Below, piece by piece: positions 15,200 to 23,285 of a DNA stretch of 33,410 bases. Position 1 is the first letter of the stretch. Each line of letters begins with the position of its first letter. Source of the stretch: Kocuria sp. TGY1127_2 (GTDB taxonomy: Bacteria; Actinomycetota; Actinomycetes; Actinomycetales; Micrococcaceae); contig NZ_AP022835.1 in the NCBI RefSeq assembly GCF_013394385.1, positions 1 through 33,410 of the forward strand, given 5' to 3'. A model generated the notes under the pieces. It saw only the letters and a list, made by a program, of their open reading frames with translations. It was not told where the DNA came from and did not search any database. Both the position numbers and the translations under genes were made by a program.

Positions 15200-15420
15200 A
15201 GGGGTCTACCAAATGGAAGGCCGCCGGACGTGTGGTCCGCAAGGGTGAGAAGGGCCTAAAAATTTTCGCACCGTCCAAGCGCAAAATCCGCGACGAGAAG
15301 ACCGGCGAGAAACTCACCGACGAAGCGACCGGTGAGGACCGCGAGCAGGAGTTCTTCATCATGGTCAGCGTCTTCGACATCTCCCAAACCGACCTGATCG
15401 AGGACGAGACCACCGACTAA
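15200..15420 (+). pseudogene. ArdC-like antirestriction protein, fragment
   Basis: Residues from about STKWKAAGRVVRKGEKGLKI through FFIMVSVFDISQTDLIED match the middle of the N-terminal ssDNA-binding domain of ArdC-type antirestriction proteins (the 'W...GR.VRKGEKG..I..P' and 'VFD.SQT' segments). The N-terminal helices are missing or out of frame, and the C-terminal metallopeptidase-like domain is absent; the frame stops at 15420. ArdC proteins protect incoming plasmid DNA from host restriction. Here only a scar remains, unless a short ssDNA-binding product is still made. The open frame begins at 15034, but its first ~55 residues do not look like protein. Confidence 0.6.
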
Positions 15421-15439
15421 CAACCACCACAGAAAAAAA

Positions 15440-15473
15440 GGGGCGGGGCGAAAGCTCCGGCCCCCTCCGTTTT
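15440..15473 (+). terminator. Rho-independent terminator
   Basis: GGGGC...GCCCC with additional inner pairs around a GAAAG loop, followed by CCTCCGTTTT. It lies 20 bases after the ArdC-fragment stop and ends the toxin-antitoxin/ArdC direction. Confidence 0.7.
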
Positions 15474-15763
15474 ATGATCGGCCGGAGGTGGAACTCGAAA
15501 TCTCTGCGGGGCGCTGCGGTGGTGTTTCTCGGGGGCTATCGCCGCCCCGAACCCCCACGCCAAGGAGGGCCTTGGAACCCGGACCGCCGCCGTACTCGCT
15601 TCGCTGCGTGCGGCGACGGCTCGAGGCACACAGGGCGCTACGTTCAACAGAAACGGCTCCCATTCAGTTGGAGAACTCAAAGCTCACGAACCACAGATCA
15701 GAAGCAGACCGAGTCAGGCCGAAGCAATCAGGGGCGAAACCGGCCCGAGTAGAATTTGTCAGC
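15474..15763. other. Hairpin-rich stretch without a clear gene
   Basis: Three hairpins follow one another here. TCGGGG(G)C/GCCCCGA spans 15529-15550 with one bulge. CCAAGG-AGGG-CCTTGG spans 15560-15575 and is perfect. CCGCCGCCG/CGGCGACGG spans 15584-15619 and is eight of nine paired. The HNH frame is open through this DNA but does not look coding before ATG 15764. A structured RNA, an oriT or an old recombination site could explain it. Confidence 0.5.
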
Positions 15764-16249
15764 ATGAGCAATGAACGAAACCGGTTCTGGGACAAGGTCA
15801 TCAAAGGACCGGGCCCGAGCGATTGTTGGATCTGGACCGGGGCGATTGGTGATGATGGCTACGGGCGTTTCTGGACTACGCCGGAGGTGGGCAAACAGAA
15901 AATGATTCGCGCCCACCGCTACGCTCTCGGGCTTGTTCATGGTGGCCTGGATGCTATCGCTGATCTTGAAGCCTGCCACGTCTGCGATAATCCAATTTGT
16001 GTCCGGGCCGAGGCTGGTTCGTCAACTCATGTGCTTCTGGGAACTCGTGAGGCGAACATGACTGATCGGGCGACGCGTGGGCGGCATAATTTACAGTTCG
16101 CCGCTGAGTTCTTCCGCTACCAGCCCCCGAGCCAACGCGGTCCGCGTTCACGAGCATTACGTGATCTGATCCGGGAACAGGGGTATGACCGTCAGGCGAT
16201 CAAAGCGATGATGTTAGGACTCTCGCGAGGCCAAGGAACTCTGTTCTGA
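15764..16249 (+). CDS. HNH-type endonuclease-like protein
   Basis: A 161-residue protein of the small HNH family found in phages and plasmids. Its layout matches the family pattern: FWDKVIKG...CWIWTGAIGDDGYGRF at 9-36, AHRYALGLVHGG with His51, then CHVCDNPICV with Cys71, His72, Cys74 and Cys79, and HVLLGTREANMTDRATRGRHN with His89. The usual 'NP.HL' between the second Cys and the GT turn is replaced by a short Ala/Gly/Ser insert, so metal binding may be altered. The C-terminal 45 residues look like a small DNA-binding tail (RALRDLIREQGYDRQAIKAM). ATG 15764 starts the family homology. It overlaps the convergent gene at 16214 by 36 bases. Its job near the transfer region is unknown; it could nick or cut DNA as a selfish or processing nuclease. 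Confidence 0.75.
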   Translation: MSNERNRFWDKVIKGPGPSDCWIWTGAIGDDGYGRFWTTPEVGKQKMIRAHRYALGLVHGGLDAIADLEACHVCDNPICVRAEAGSSTHVLLGTREANMTDRATRGRHNLQFAAEFFRYQPPSQRGPRSRALRDLIREQGYDRQAIKAMMLGLSRGQGTLF

Positions 16250-16657
16250 ATCGCGGTCGTCTGTTCTCTGATCATCGTTGCCTTGATCGGAACGTGTGTT
16301 GTCTTCGAGAGCATCGTCGGCGTTGCGTTCTCCTGCCAGGAGGAACGAACGGACCTCTTGGGGGGAGAGCTGGAGCCGTTCCCCAATTTCTTTGTTTGTT
16401 AGTCCCTCGTCCTTCATTGACAGCACGAGTTTGCCTGCTCGTGCGGTGACCGGGTCCAGGGTGGCGAGTTCGCCTTGAAGCTTGGCGATCTTGTCCTTGA
16501 GTGCCTGGCGTTTCTTCTCGAAGTCGAAGGTTTCCAGGAAGAACGCTTCTGCCTTATCTAACAGGCGGTGTTCCTTTTTGATGGATGCCTCGGCGGCGGC
16601 TTTCGCGCGTTGTCGTGCGGCGGTCTTCGCCGCTGATTTCCGTTTCGTTCCAGCCAT
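16214..16657 (-). CDS. Small coiled-coil/helix-turn-helix protein, possible mobilisation accessory factor
   Basis: A 147-residue charged protein. The N-terminus is Lys/Ala-rich (KRKSAAKTAARQRAKAAAEA), followed by a coiled coil (FDFEKKRQALKDKIAKLQGE). A helix-turn-helix (DEGLTNKEIGERLQLSPQEV) lies near 82-101, and an acidic tail follows. The ATG at 16657 has GGGAGG seven bases upstream. It is divergent from traA across the oriT-like region, the usual place for an auxiliary protein that binds the origin of transfer beside a MobF relaxase. That role is inferred from position. Its leader can form alternative hairpins (16681-16762). Confidence 0.72.
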   Translation of the reverse strand: MAGTKRKSAAKTAARQRAKAAAEASIKKEHRLLDKAEAFFLETFDFEKKRQALKDKIAKLQGELATLDPVTARAGKLVLSMKDEGLTNKEIGERLQLSPQEVRSFLLAGERNADDALEDNTRSDQGNDDQRTDDRDSEQSSLASRES

Positions 16658-16680
16658 GATCAACCTCCCGTATCCCTAGC

Positions 16681-16762
16681 GCTCACCCTCCGAAAAATTG
16701 AGACCCGCCGGGGGTGAGCCAAGACGTCTATTCACTTACACCATGAGAGTCGCCCCGGCGGG
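16681..16762 (-). promoter_or_regulatory. Overlapping inverted repeats in the leader of the 16657 gene
   Basis: Arms GCTCACCC/GGGTGAGC (16681-16688, 16712-16719) and CCCGCCGGGG/CCCCGGCGGG (16704-16713, 16753-16762) are both perfect, and they share two bases, so both stems cannot form fully at once. A -10-like TAAAAT on the minus strand (16777-16772) would start RNA just before the outer hairpin, and GGGAGG at 16669-16664 follows the inner one. Confidence 0.55.
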
Positions 16763-17042
16763 CTGGTTTCGATTTTACACAGTCGGCACGTTGTACACAG
16801 TAGATTTCCCCCGTTCCTCCTCCAATTGACTGTGCACAGCTCACGATGGTGGACAGCTCCCGCACACAAGCTCTCCCCCGCAAGCTCCTCCGATCATGTG
16901 CACGGCACCTGTCCACCATCGTGGCCTCTTGTGCAAAATCGCGGCCAGCATAGAACTGTCCGGACCCCAACAGTTCGTCAAAACCCTCCCTCGTTCCTCG
17001 GTCGTTTTTTCCTCCTTATTGTCGTCACACCTCTTGCACTCA
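16763..17042. other. Putative origin of transfer (oriT) region
   Basis: The non-coding stretch between the divergent 16657 gene and traA. It contains a perfect 15-base inverted repeat, CACGATGGTGGACAG (16842-16856) with CTGTCCACCATCGTG (16909-16923), enclosing 52 bases. Inside and beside it are short repeats: TACACAGT twice (near 16776 and 16794) and GTGCAC twice. MobF relaxases act at an oriT usually located next to their own gene, with inverted repeats near the nick. Position and structure fit; the nick site itself cannot be identified here. Confidence 0.55.
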
Positions 17043-17071
17043 GTGACTCAGGGTGGGACTGGCTCTAGAAT
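17043..17071 (+). promoter_or_regulatory. Putative traA promoter
   Basis: GTGACT (17043-17048) and TAGAAT (17066-17071) are spaced by 17 bases, about 30 bases before the traA start. The -10 box is good and the -35 box weak. Confidence 0.42.
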
Positions 17072-17103
17072 TCGCGCGATCATGCGGTATTCTGAGGTCC
17101 ATG

Positions 17104-20100
17104 ATGACCGTCCATAAGCTCTCAACGGGCGATGGCCACCTCTACTACACCAACGAGGTGGCCAGCGGTGATCAGTTGCGCTCCAGTGACCGCGAACTGA
17201 GCGATTATTACCAGGTCTCCGGGATGCCGCCAGGCCAGTGGATTGGCGCGGGGGCGGAACACTTCGGCCTTCGTGGCCAAGAGGTCACTGAACTGCAAAT
17301 GGACGCGCTCTATGGTGACGGATCAACCCCGATTGACGAAGCCAAGTTGACCCAGTGGAAGAGTGAAACTCGCAGGCAAGCCGAGGAATCGGTACGGGTC
17401 GAAGCTGCACGCAACGCCTACGCGGGGTTATCGAAGTATCGTCCTGATGCGAACAACTCTGAGGCGATCAAGGCGCTGAATACCTCCCGCAGTGCGTTCT
17501 ACCGGACCCTGGCACAGCACACGGCCATGGGCAACGATGAGCTGGCACGGGTCGCCGTCACAGCCGGAGACGAATCGATTTTCATCGACGGCTACAAGAT
17601 GACACCGGCCGAACAACGCAAGGCCACCGCGGCAGGTAATGACGCCATTCGCGCAGGCACCGATGATTGGGTTGAGGCGACCCGGTTGGGGAGAAAACCC
17701 GGCGAGTACAAGCAATCCCCGGATAACGAGTTTACACGTGAACTCGACGAACAATACCGTCGCCACTTCAAGACCACAGACGCTCCCCCGACCAAGACTG
17801 AGCGGAAAGAGATTCAGAACCGTGTCGCCGGACAGCAATTTCGTGATCTTCACGGCCGCGACGGAACCGCGGCAGAGATCGCCGCACACATCGCAAACAA
17901 TTCGAAGCCGCGTCAGCAGTCGGTGGCCGGGTTCGACCACGTATTCACCCCCACCAAGTCCGTTTCGATGGCCTGGGGGCTCGGTGATGAGGCTCTGCGG
18001 ACCGGGATCGAATCAGCTCATGAGTCTGCGATCAACGACGTCGTTGATTACCTGAATGACCATGCAATCTATGCTCGTCGTGGTCAACACGGACGCGAGC
18101 AGATCGACACCGACAAGGGCCTGGTGGCCACGAAGTTCCGTCACTATGATTCCCGATCCGGAGACCCGAACCTGCACGATCACCTCGTGATCGCTAACAG
18201 GGTTAAAGGTGCTGACGGGAAATGGTCAACCCTGGACGGACGGCTGCTTTTTCAGCACGGTGTGGCCGCCAGTGAACTTTACAATGCTCGGATCATGCAC
18301 CATATCCACGAGACACTTGGTCTGGAATTTACCCCGACTGAGGTACGGGGGAAGAAGATTTGGGAGCTGGCCGGGATCAGCCGCGACGACGTGTCGAAAT
18401 TCTCCGCACGCTCCGTTTCCATCAAGGAAGCGTTGGAGACGGTCGAGGCTGAGTTCGTTGAACGGCACGGCCATGCCCCGACCCCGGCGCAACGGAACAA
18501 GCTGGCTCAGCAAGCCACGCTGGCGACCCGACCGGAGAAGGACGGACCGCATTCGCTCGAAGAGCTGAACCAGCAGTGGGTCGCCAAAGCGAAGGTCGCC
18601 ACCCCTGACCTGCCGCTGGGTGAGCACCTCCACGAACATCTGAAAACGGCTTCCACGCAACGGGCCGGTGAGGTCTCGGTCCAGGTGGCGGAGTCGTTGG
18701 CGATGACACCGCAAGAACATGTCGATGCGATCATCAGCCGCCTGGAAGAATCGCGTTCAACGTGGCGGAAAACGAATATCAACGCCGAGGCGACCCGGTA
18801 CTTCACCGACATCATGGGCGGACATCCCGTCGATGCTGACCTGAAACAGACTGTCGTTGATCAGGTCGTTGATGCTTCCGTGTCGATGACACCGGAGCTG
18901 GGTGTGGCACTGCCGCAGGGCAAAGAGTTCGTCCGTGAAGACGGTACGAGTATTTACTTACCCGCCAACCGCGAGGTCTTCACCAGCGAGGGGATCATCG
19001 CCAACGAGAAGTATCTTCTCGATGCCGCTTCCACACGGGAGGTCATCCCCGTAGCCTCGAACGAGGCCTTCGAAACCGCCTTGGAAGTAGCGCAGGAATC
19101 GGCCGGGAAAAAGGGTTATCAGATTGATGCGGGCCAAGAATCTTTGGCTCGGGAATTGGCCACCAGTGACAAGCTGGTGGCGTTCGGGATTGGCCCGGCC
19201 GGTGCCGGTAAAACCACGGCTTCAAAGATCATGGTCAACACCTGGATAGCAGAAGGGGCCCAAGTTCACGGGTTGGCACCGACCGCGGTCGCCGCCGATG
19301 TCCTGTCGAAAGACGCCGGAGTCACCGCAACCACCATTGATTCATTCCTGACCAAAGATTCCCCCGCCGCCGCAAAGATTCGTCCCGGTGATGTTTTCCT
19401 GGTGGATGAAGTCGGGATGGTATCCACGCCCAAATTGGCAGAGCTAGTGTCTCTGGCTGAGGCGCGCGGGGCTCTCGTGCGTGGTATCGGTGACGATCAG
19501 CAGCTCGGTGCCATCGGTGCCGGTGGTGCGCTGCGGCTGATTGACCGGGAAGCAGGCTGCACCCGCCTGGATCAGGTCCACCGCTTCCGCAACCCGGACA
19601 ACCCCGCCGAGGCCAACCTGGAAGAAGCAGCCGCCTCTCTGGCGCTACGTGAGCCTCCGGCTCGTGGTGAAGACAAGCCGTTCGACTGGTACGTCGAGCA
19701 AGGACGCATGCAGGCCGGTGGCCACGACACGATGGTCCAACAGGTCTTCCACGACTGGACCATAGATACAGAGGCCGGGAAGCTCTCGCTGATGATGGCC
19801 CCGACCAATGCCACGGTGACTGAGCTCAACGAGCTTGCCCAGGCCCGTGCCATCCGCAACGGTGCTGTTGATGCTTCACAGACGGTCACCACCCACGCCG
19901 ATGTGGCTATCCATCCCGGAGATCGGGTACTCACACGCAACAACGACCACCGGTTGGGCCTGAACGGCGGTAAAGACTTCGTGAAAAACGGGGACCTCTG
20001 GAACGTCCTGGCCACCCACGACGACGGTAGATTGACGGTCCAGCACGAGAAGCACCACGGCAAAATCACCTTGCCCGCCCACTACGTCAACGAGTGGGTC

Positions 20101-22329
20101 GAGCTCGGGTACGCGGCCACGATCAACCGGGCCCAAGGTTCCACGGTTGATGTGGCACGGGCGATCCTCGATCAGAACACCGAACGCTCTGATGCCTACG
20201 TGGCGCTGTCCAGGGCGACATCCGGCAACTACGGCTACACCGAGACCACAGCAGACCTGACCCGTGACCAGATCCTTGAATCCATCAGCCAGGCCTACGA
20301 TGTGAACATCTCCGTCCACGAGCAGGCCCAACGCATGAGGGCCGAAGACAGGTCGCCTGCCGAGAGGATCGACCTCTACACCAACCTGAGCCTGCACGCA
20401 TCTGAGAAGGCGATGGAACAGGTCACCGGTGAAGCACTCGGTCTCACTCGGGCCAACCAGCTCAAGGCCAACGACGGCTGGGGCGCACTAGCTCATGAAT
20501 TGGCCGATGCGACCGAGAAGGGCCTGGACCCGGCCGCGCTGGTCAAGGCAGCGCACGATCAGCGGGACTTCGGCAACGCCGAAGACGAATCGGCTGTGCT
20601 GCACTGGCGGATCAAAAATCTGCGTGCCCGTGACGAGCAGATCCGAGACACCGCCGGTCCCCGGCCGCTGGCGAGCATCCCTGATGAACACCTCGACCGG
20701 TTAATCGCCACAGCGAACGCATCCACCGAAACCGACTCCAAAAGAAGCCAGTTGGAAGACCCCAACTGGGACAAGCGCGAATTCGGGATGGTCCCGACCG
20801 AGGAACTGAACAAACGCCGGACCAGCCTGGCAGAGACCATGCGCGAGAACGGAGACCCTGAATACCGGTGGCTGATGTCCGAGATGGACGCCGAAGCCTC
20901 CCGTCGCAGGTGGTCCTCCCCCGCGCAAAAACAGTTTGAGGAGATCGCCCGCGGGGAAAAGTCCCGAAGCGGACACGATGTCACCATTCAACACGCTTTG
21001 ATCCAAGAGAAAGAGCTACGGGACTCGCTGTTGCCGACCGCTGAAAAGCACGAGAAGGCTGATGGAGCCACCATCACCCACGGAGTCTCGGAACACACCG
21101 CCTCGACGTTCTGGATGACCAATCAGCACACTCCGCAGGATTTCCGATCCATCTTGGAGGAGCACCACCAGGAAATCGGAGAACTCACCACACTGCGAGG
21201 CAAGCAGCTCGCGTCCGAGAAACCGGCCTGGACACATGCCCTCGGTGAGGTACCGGCCAATCGGAAGAACGCAGCCCAATGGCACCGGGTCGCCGGTGAG
21301 GTCGATGCTTTCCGAGCCCGGTACAACATTCCGGATTCGGAAGAACGGGCGATCCCGAAGAAGTACGCCCATTCCGACGAAGGGGAATACCTGCAATCCC
21401 AGGTGACTGAGGTCCACAAACGCGGGGTACTGTCCAACCGGCCCGGACAGACCGAAGGACAGAATCACGTTGTGGCCGAAGAAGCCACCGCTATCCGGTC
21501 GGCAACCGAGACGCTGACCGAGGCCGAAACCAAGATCGACACCCAAACCGATGCCGCTCAAAAGAAGTGGGAGGAAGCCCTCATGGACATGGACACCCAA
21601 TGGGATGAGGTCATCACAGCATGGCAACAGGAAGAAACCGCACGTACCGAGCATGAGCAGGCCGAAGAGGACGCCGAGGAAGCCCGGCAACGGGTCCAGG
21701 AAGAGAAGGACAAACTCGACACCATCGCCGAAGACTTGCAAGGTCAGGTCAACCGTGACTATGCCCCGGTCGCTCGTGCCGAACAAGATCTGGAAGAAGC
21801 CAACTTCTTCAACCGTGGGTCCCGGACCAAGGACTGGCAGGAAGAACAAGCCCGGTTCAAGGATAAGTACGGCTTCGATGATCCCGACGCGGCCTACAAC
21901 CAGGACTGGCTGGACCAGGACGATACTTACTCCGCGCAGAAGAGCGCCCTTGACGAAGCCAGCGACGAACTCGACGTCGCACAACAGAGAGCACAGGGCA
22001 CCGGGCAGGCACTAGAGACCGCCCACCAGTCCACTCAAGAGGCTTATGATTCCTACGCCGAGGTCAGGGACGAGAATCCGGCTACGCGGGTCACCCGTCC
22101 CGAGGCTGACGAGAGTAAGAACCAGGCCCGGCTCGATAAGGCCGAACGTCGGGATATGTCTGCCTTGCAGCGCGGGCAACGACCCACCGACCAGTTGCGC
22201 AACGAACGCGATGTCGCCAATTGGGCACAGGGCACCCGAGAGAAACAACGAAAGGCTCAATCCACTCAGACGCAATCGCCTGCCGTACTGGATCAGCAAC
22301 GGACACAGAAGAACTCCCGCAGCCTCTAA
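17104..22329 (+). CDS. traA: MobF relaxase-helicase (TraA/TrwC-like)
   Basis: A 1741-residue conjugative relaxase. Residues 1-~380 are the TrwC-type relaxase. Tyr14-Tyr15 sit in the N-terminal strand region where the catalytic tyrosines lie, and the metal-binding histidines are His347, His358 and His360 in HYDSRSGDPNLHDH. Residues ~670-1050 are a RecD-like helicase: Walker A GPAGAGKTT at 697-705, Walker B VDE at 767-769 and the late motif YVALSRAT near 1032. The rest, ~1100-1741, is highly charged with long coiled coils (about 1440-1680) and no recognised domain. The enzyme nicks at oriT, stays bound to the 5' end and unwinds the strand for export. ATG 17101 and ATG 17104 are adjacent possible starts; GAGG lies a few bases before. 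No coupling protein or secretion genes follow, so transfer must rely on a helper element. Confidence 0.94.
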   Translation: MTVHKLSTGDGHLYYTNEVASGDQLRSSDRELSDYYQVSGMPPGQWIGAGAEHFGLRGQEVTELQMDALYGDGSTPIDEAKLTQWKSETRRQAEESVRVEAARNAYAGLSKYRPDANNSEAIKALNTSRSAFYRTLAQHTAMGNDELARVAVTAGDESIFIDGYKMTPAEQRKATAAGNDAIRAGTDDWVEATRLGRKPGEYKQSPDNEFTRELDEQYRRHFKTTDAPPTKTERKEIQNRVAGQQFRDLHGRDGTAAEIAAHIANNSKPRQQSVAGFDHVFTPTKSVSMAWGLGDEALRTGIESAHESAINDVVDYLNDHAIYARRGQHGREQIDTDKGLVATKFRHYDSRSGDPNLHDHLVIANRVKGADGKWSTLDGRLLFQHGVAASELYNARIMHHIHETLGLEFTPTEVRGKKIWELAGISRDDVSKFSARSVSIKEALETVEAEFVERHGHAPTPAQRNKLAQQATLATRPEKDGPHSLEELNQQWVAKAKVATPDLPLGEHLHEHLKTASTQRAGEVSVQVAESLAMTPQEHVDAIISRLEESRSTWRKTNINAEATRYFTDIMGGHPVDADLKQTVVDQVVDASVSMTPELGVALPQGKEFVREDGTSIYLPANREVFTSEGIIANEKYLLDAASTREVIPVASNEAFETALEVAQESAGKKGYQIDAGQESLARELATSDKLVAFGIGPAGAGKTTASKIMVNTWIAEGAQVHGLAPTAVAADVLSKDAGVTATTIDSFLTKDSPAAAKIRPGDVFLVDEVGMVSTPKLAELVSLAEARGALVRGIGDDQQLGAIGAGGALRLIDREAGCTRLDQVHRFRNPDNPAEANLEEAAASLALREPPARGEDKPFDWYVEQGRMQAGGHDTMVQQVFHDWTIDTEAGKLSLMMAPTNATVTELNELAQARAIRNGAVDASQTVTTHADVAIHPGDRVLTRNNDHRLGLNGGKDFVKNGDLWNVLATHDDGRLTVQHEKHHGKITLPAHYVNEWVELGYAATINRAQGSTVDVARAILDQNTERSDAYVALSRATSGNYGYTETTADLTRDQILESISQAYDVNISVHEQAQRMRAEDRSPAERIDLYTNLSLHASEKAMEQVTGEALGLTRANQLKANDGWGALAHELADATEKGLDPAALVKAAHDQRDFGNAEDESAVLHWRIKNLRARDEQIRDTAGPRPLASIPDEHLDRLIATANASTETDSKRSQLEDPNWDKREFGMVPTEELNKRRTSLAETMRENGDPEYRWLMSEMDAEASRRRWSSPAQKQFEEIARGEKSRSGHDVTIQHALIQEKELRDSLLPTAEKHEKADGATITHGVSEHTASTFWMTNQHTPQDFRSILEEHHQEIGELTTLRGKQLASEKPAWTHALGEVPANRKNAAQWHRVAGEVDAFRARYNIPDSEERAIPKKYAHSDEGEYLQSQVTEVHKRGVLSNRPGQTEGQNHVVAEEATAIRSATETLTEAETKIDTQTDAAQKKWEEALMDMDTQWDEVITAWQQEETARTEHEQAEEDAEEARQRVQEEKDKLDTIAEDLQGQVNRDYAPVARAEQDLEEANFFNRGSRTKDWQEEQARFKDKYGFDDPDAAYNQDWLDQDDTYSAQKSALDEASDELDVAQQRAQGTGQALETAHQSTQEAYDSYAEVRDENPATRVTRPEADESKNQARLDKAERRDMSALQRGQRPTDQLRNERDVANWAQGTREKQRKAQSTQTQSPAVLDQQRTQKNSRSL

Positions 22330-22372
22330 CCCGTCAGCAACCGCACCTATACACAGAGACGAGGACCGACTC

Positions 22373-22498
22373 ATGTATGTCTTCGTCGGTGTTGCCATAC
22401 TTGGAACTTGGACCTTGACTGGTGTTCTCACACTGGCCCTTTGCCTTGCCGTTGTGGCTGTTTTCGTCATGATCGTGAACTGGGCCAACGGAAACTAA
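22373..22498 (+). CDS. 41-residue membrane peptide downstream of traA
   Basis: ATG 22373 with GAGG ten bases upstream opens a 41-residue frame. It is almost entirely one or two hydrophobic helices (YVFVGVAILGTWTLTGVLTL, then ALCLAVVAVFVMIVNWANGN). It begins 43 bases after the traA stop and is probably co-transcribed. Function unknown. Short membrane peptides next to transfer genes are sometimes entry-exclusion or assembly factors; nothing here allows a choice. Confidence 0.6.
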   Translation: MYVFVGVAILGTWTLTGVLTLALCLAVVAVFVMIVNWANGN

Positions 22499-22504
22499 GC
22501 CTGG

Positions 22505-22836
22505 TTATTCGTCATCGCCGAGGTACCACCGGGGATCCGATGAGGAGACCGCAGCTTCATAATCCGGGTCACCTTCCTCCGGAGTGTCGGCCCTCAATTT
22601 CGGCACAGGCCAAGCGACCCCAAAACCCGGAAATTGAGCAATCTCTTCCAAAGGATCAAGACCATAGGCTTGGGCGCCCCGAGAACAGCCACAGAGGGCA
22701 TCACACCACGGGCGCGAGAAACCGACAGGTGTCCTGACGAGACCCCGGACATCTTGCCAACCTGCCGCATGGACAGCTCGGACCCCCCATCGAGCGCGCC
22801 GATCCACTGATCAAACGCACTGGCAGAAATGGTCAC
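22505..22836 (-). pseudogene. Helix-turn-helix DNA-binding protein gene with a frameshift
   Basis: From a GTG at 22836 the minus strand encodes TISASAFDQWIGALDGGSEL, then SMRQVGKMSGVSSGHLSVSR, an XRE-like helix-turn-helix. The frame is lost near a run of four identical bases at 22677-22680. A second frame supplies the natural continuation AQAYGLDPLEEIAQFPGFGV and the acidic tail ending DPRWYLGDDE at 22505. One extra base in the run joins them into ~110 residues. Such small XRE-type proteins near rep genes often regulate replication or transfer. Either the gene is dead or the assembly lacks a base. It is divergent from the small DNA-binding gene at 22977. Confidence 0.62.
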
Positions 22837-22976
22837 GATGGTCTCATCTCAACGGGTAACGGTTGGGCCGAAAGGCCCGCGGCATGTGGCGGAGTCTCAA
22901 CTGTATAACCGCCGAGCTGTACGACACAGCTTTCCGTCAGCTCGCAACTGATGTACAACTCATGTATGTTAAGGAC

Positions 22977-23183
22977 ATGATACAGCGGCCAAAACGTCAG
23001 AAATCCGGGGAATTCAAGGGGTTCAACCTCCAGATGCACCCTGACCTTCAGCTGGCCGCAAAAGACAAGGCAGACGACCTCGGTGTTACGAAGTCCGCGT
23101 ACCTCGCAGAGCTCGTGGCGCGAGACACAGGACGCTCACCCCGGGAGCTGCCAATCACTCATCTAAACGAGCACACAACTTAA
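22977..23183 (+). CDS. Small putative DNA-binding protein upstream of the replication initiator
   Basis: A 68-residue basic protein. After a Lys/Arg-rich start (IQRPKRQKSGEFKGFNLQ), it has the strand-helix-helix look of a ribbon-helix-helix protein: LQMHPDLQLAAKDKADDLG, then VTKSAYLAELVARDTG. I take ATG 22977, since upstream frame residues do not look like protein. AAGG lies only two bases before the ATG, so initiation could also be leaderless from a TATGTT box at 22965-22970. Its position directly before rep suggests copy-number control, like CopG of rolling-circle plasmids; this is inference. The preceding DNA carries near-repeats of CTGTA/ATGTA that could be its operator. Confidence 0.62.
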   Translation: MIQRPKRQKSGEFKGFNLQMHPDLQLAAKDKADDLGVTKSAYLAELVARDTGRSPRELPITHLNEHTT

Positions 23184-23189
23184 AAAGAC

Positions 23190-23215
23190 GGTGGCCCTCT
23201 GCGAAGAGGGCCACC
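23190..23215 (+). terminator. Perfect hairpin between the small DNA-binding gene and rep
   Basis: GGTGGCCCTCT-GCGA-AGAGGGCCACC is an 11-base perfect stem with a four-base loop, seven bases after the stop of the upstream gene. Only a short CCTTTG follows, so it may be a terminator or an attenuator that limits read-through into rep. Confidence 0.65.
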
Positions 23216-23285
23216 CGAGCCTTTGAATCCCGCTAAAGCCTGCCAGCGGATCGGGATTCTGATGATTAACAAGGAGTCAATCTAT

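Noticed and set aside
14526-15413. Minus-strand frame of 295 codons opposite the antitoxin
   Set aside because: It covers a well-supported ribbon-helix-helix gene on the other strand and has Cys/Arg/Ser-rich low-quality content.
21016-21984. Minus-strand frame of 322 hydrophobic codons opposite traA
   Set aside because: It looks membrane-like only because it is the complement of a Glu/Lys/Gln-rich coiled coil; no ribosome-binding site and traA is certain here.
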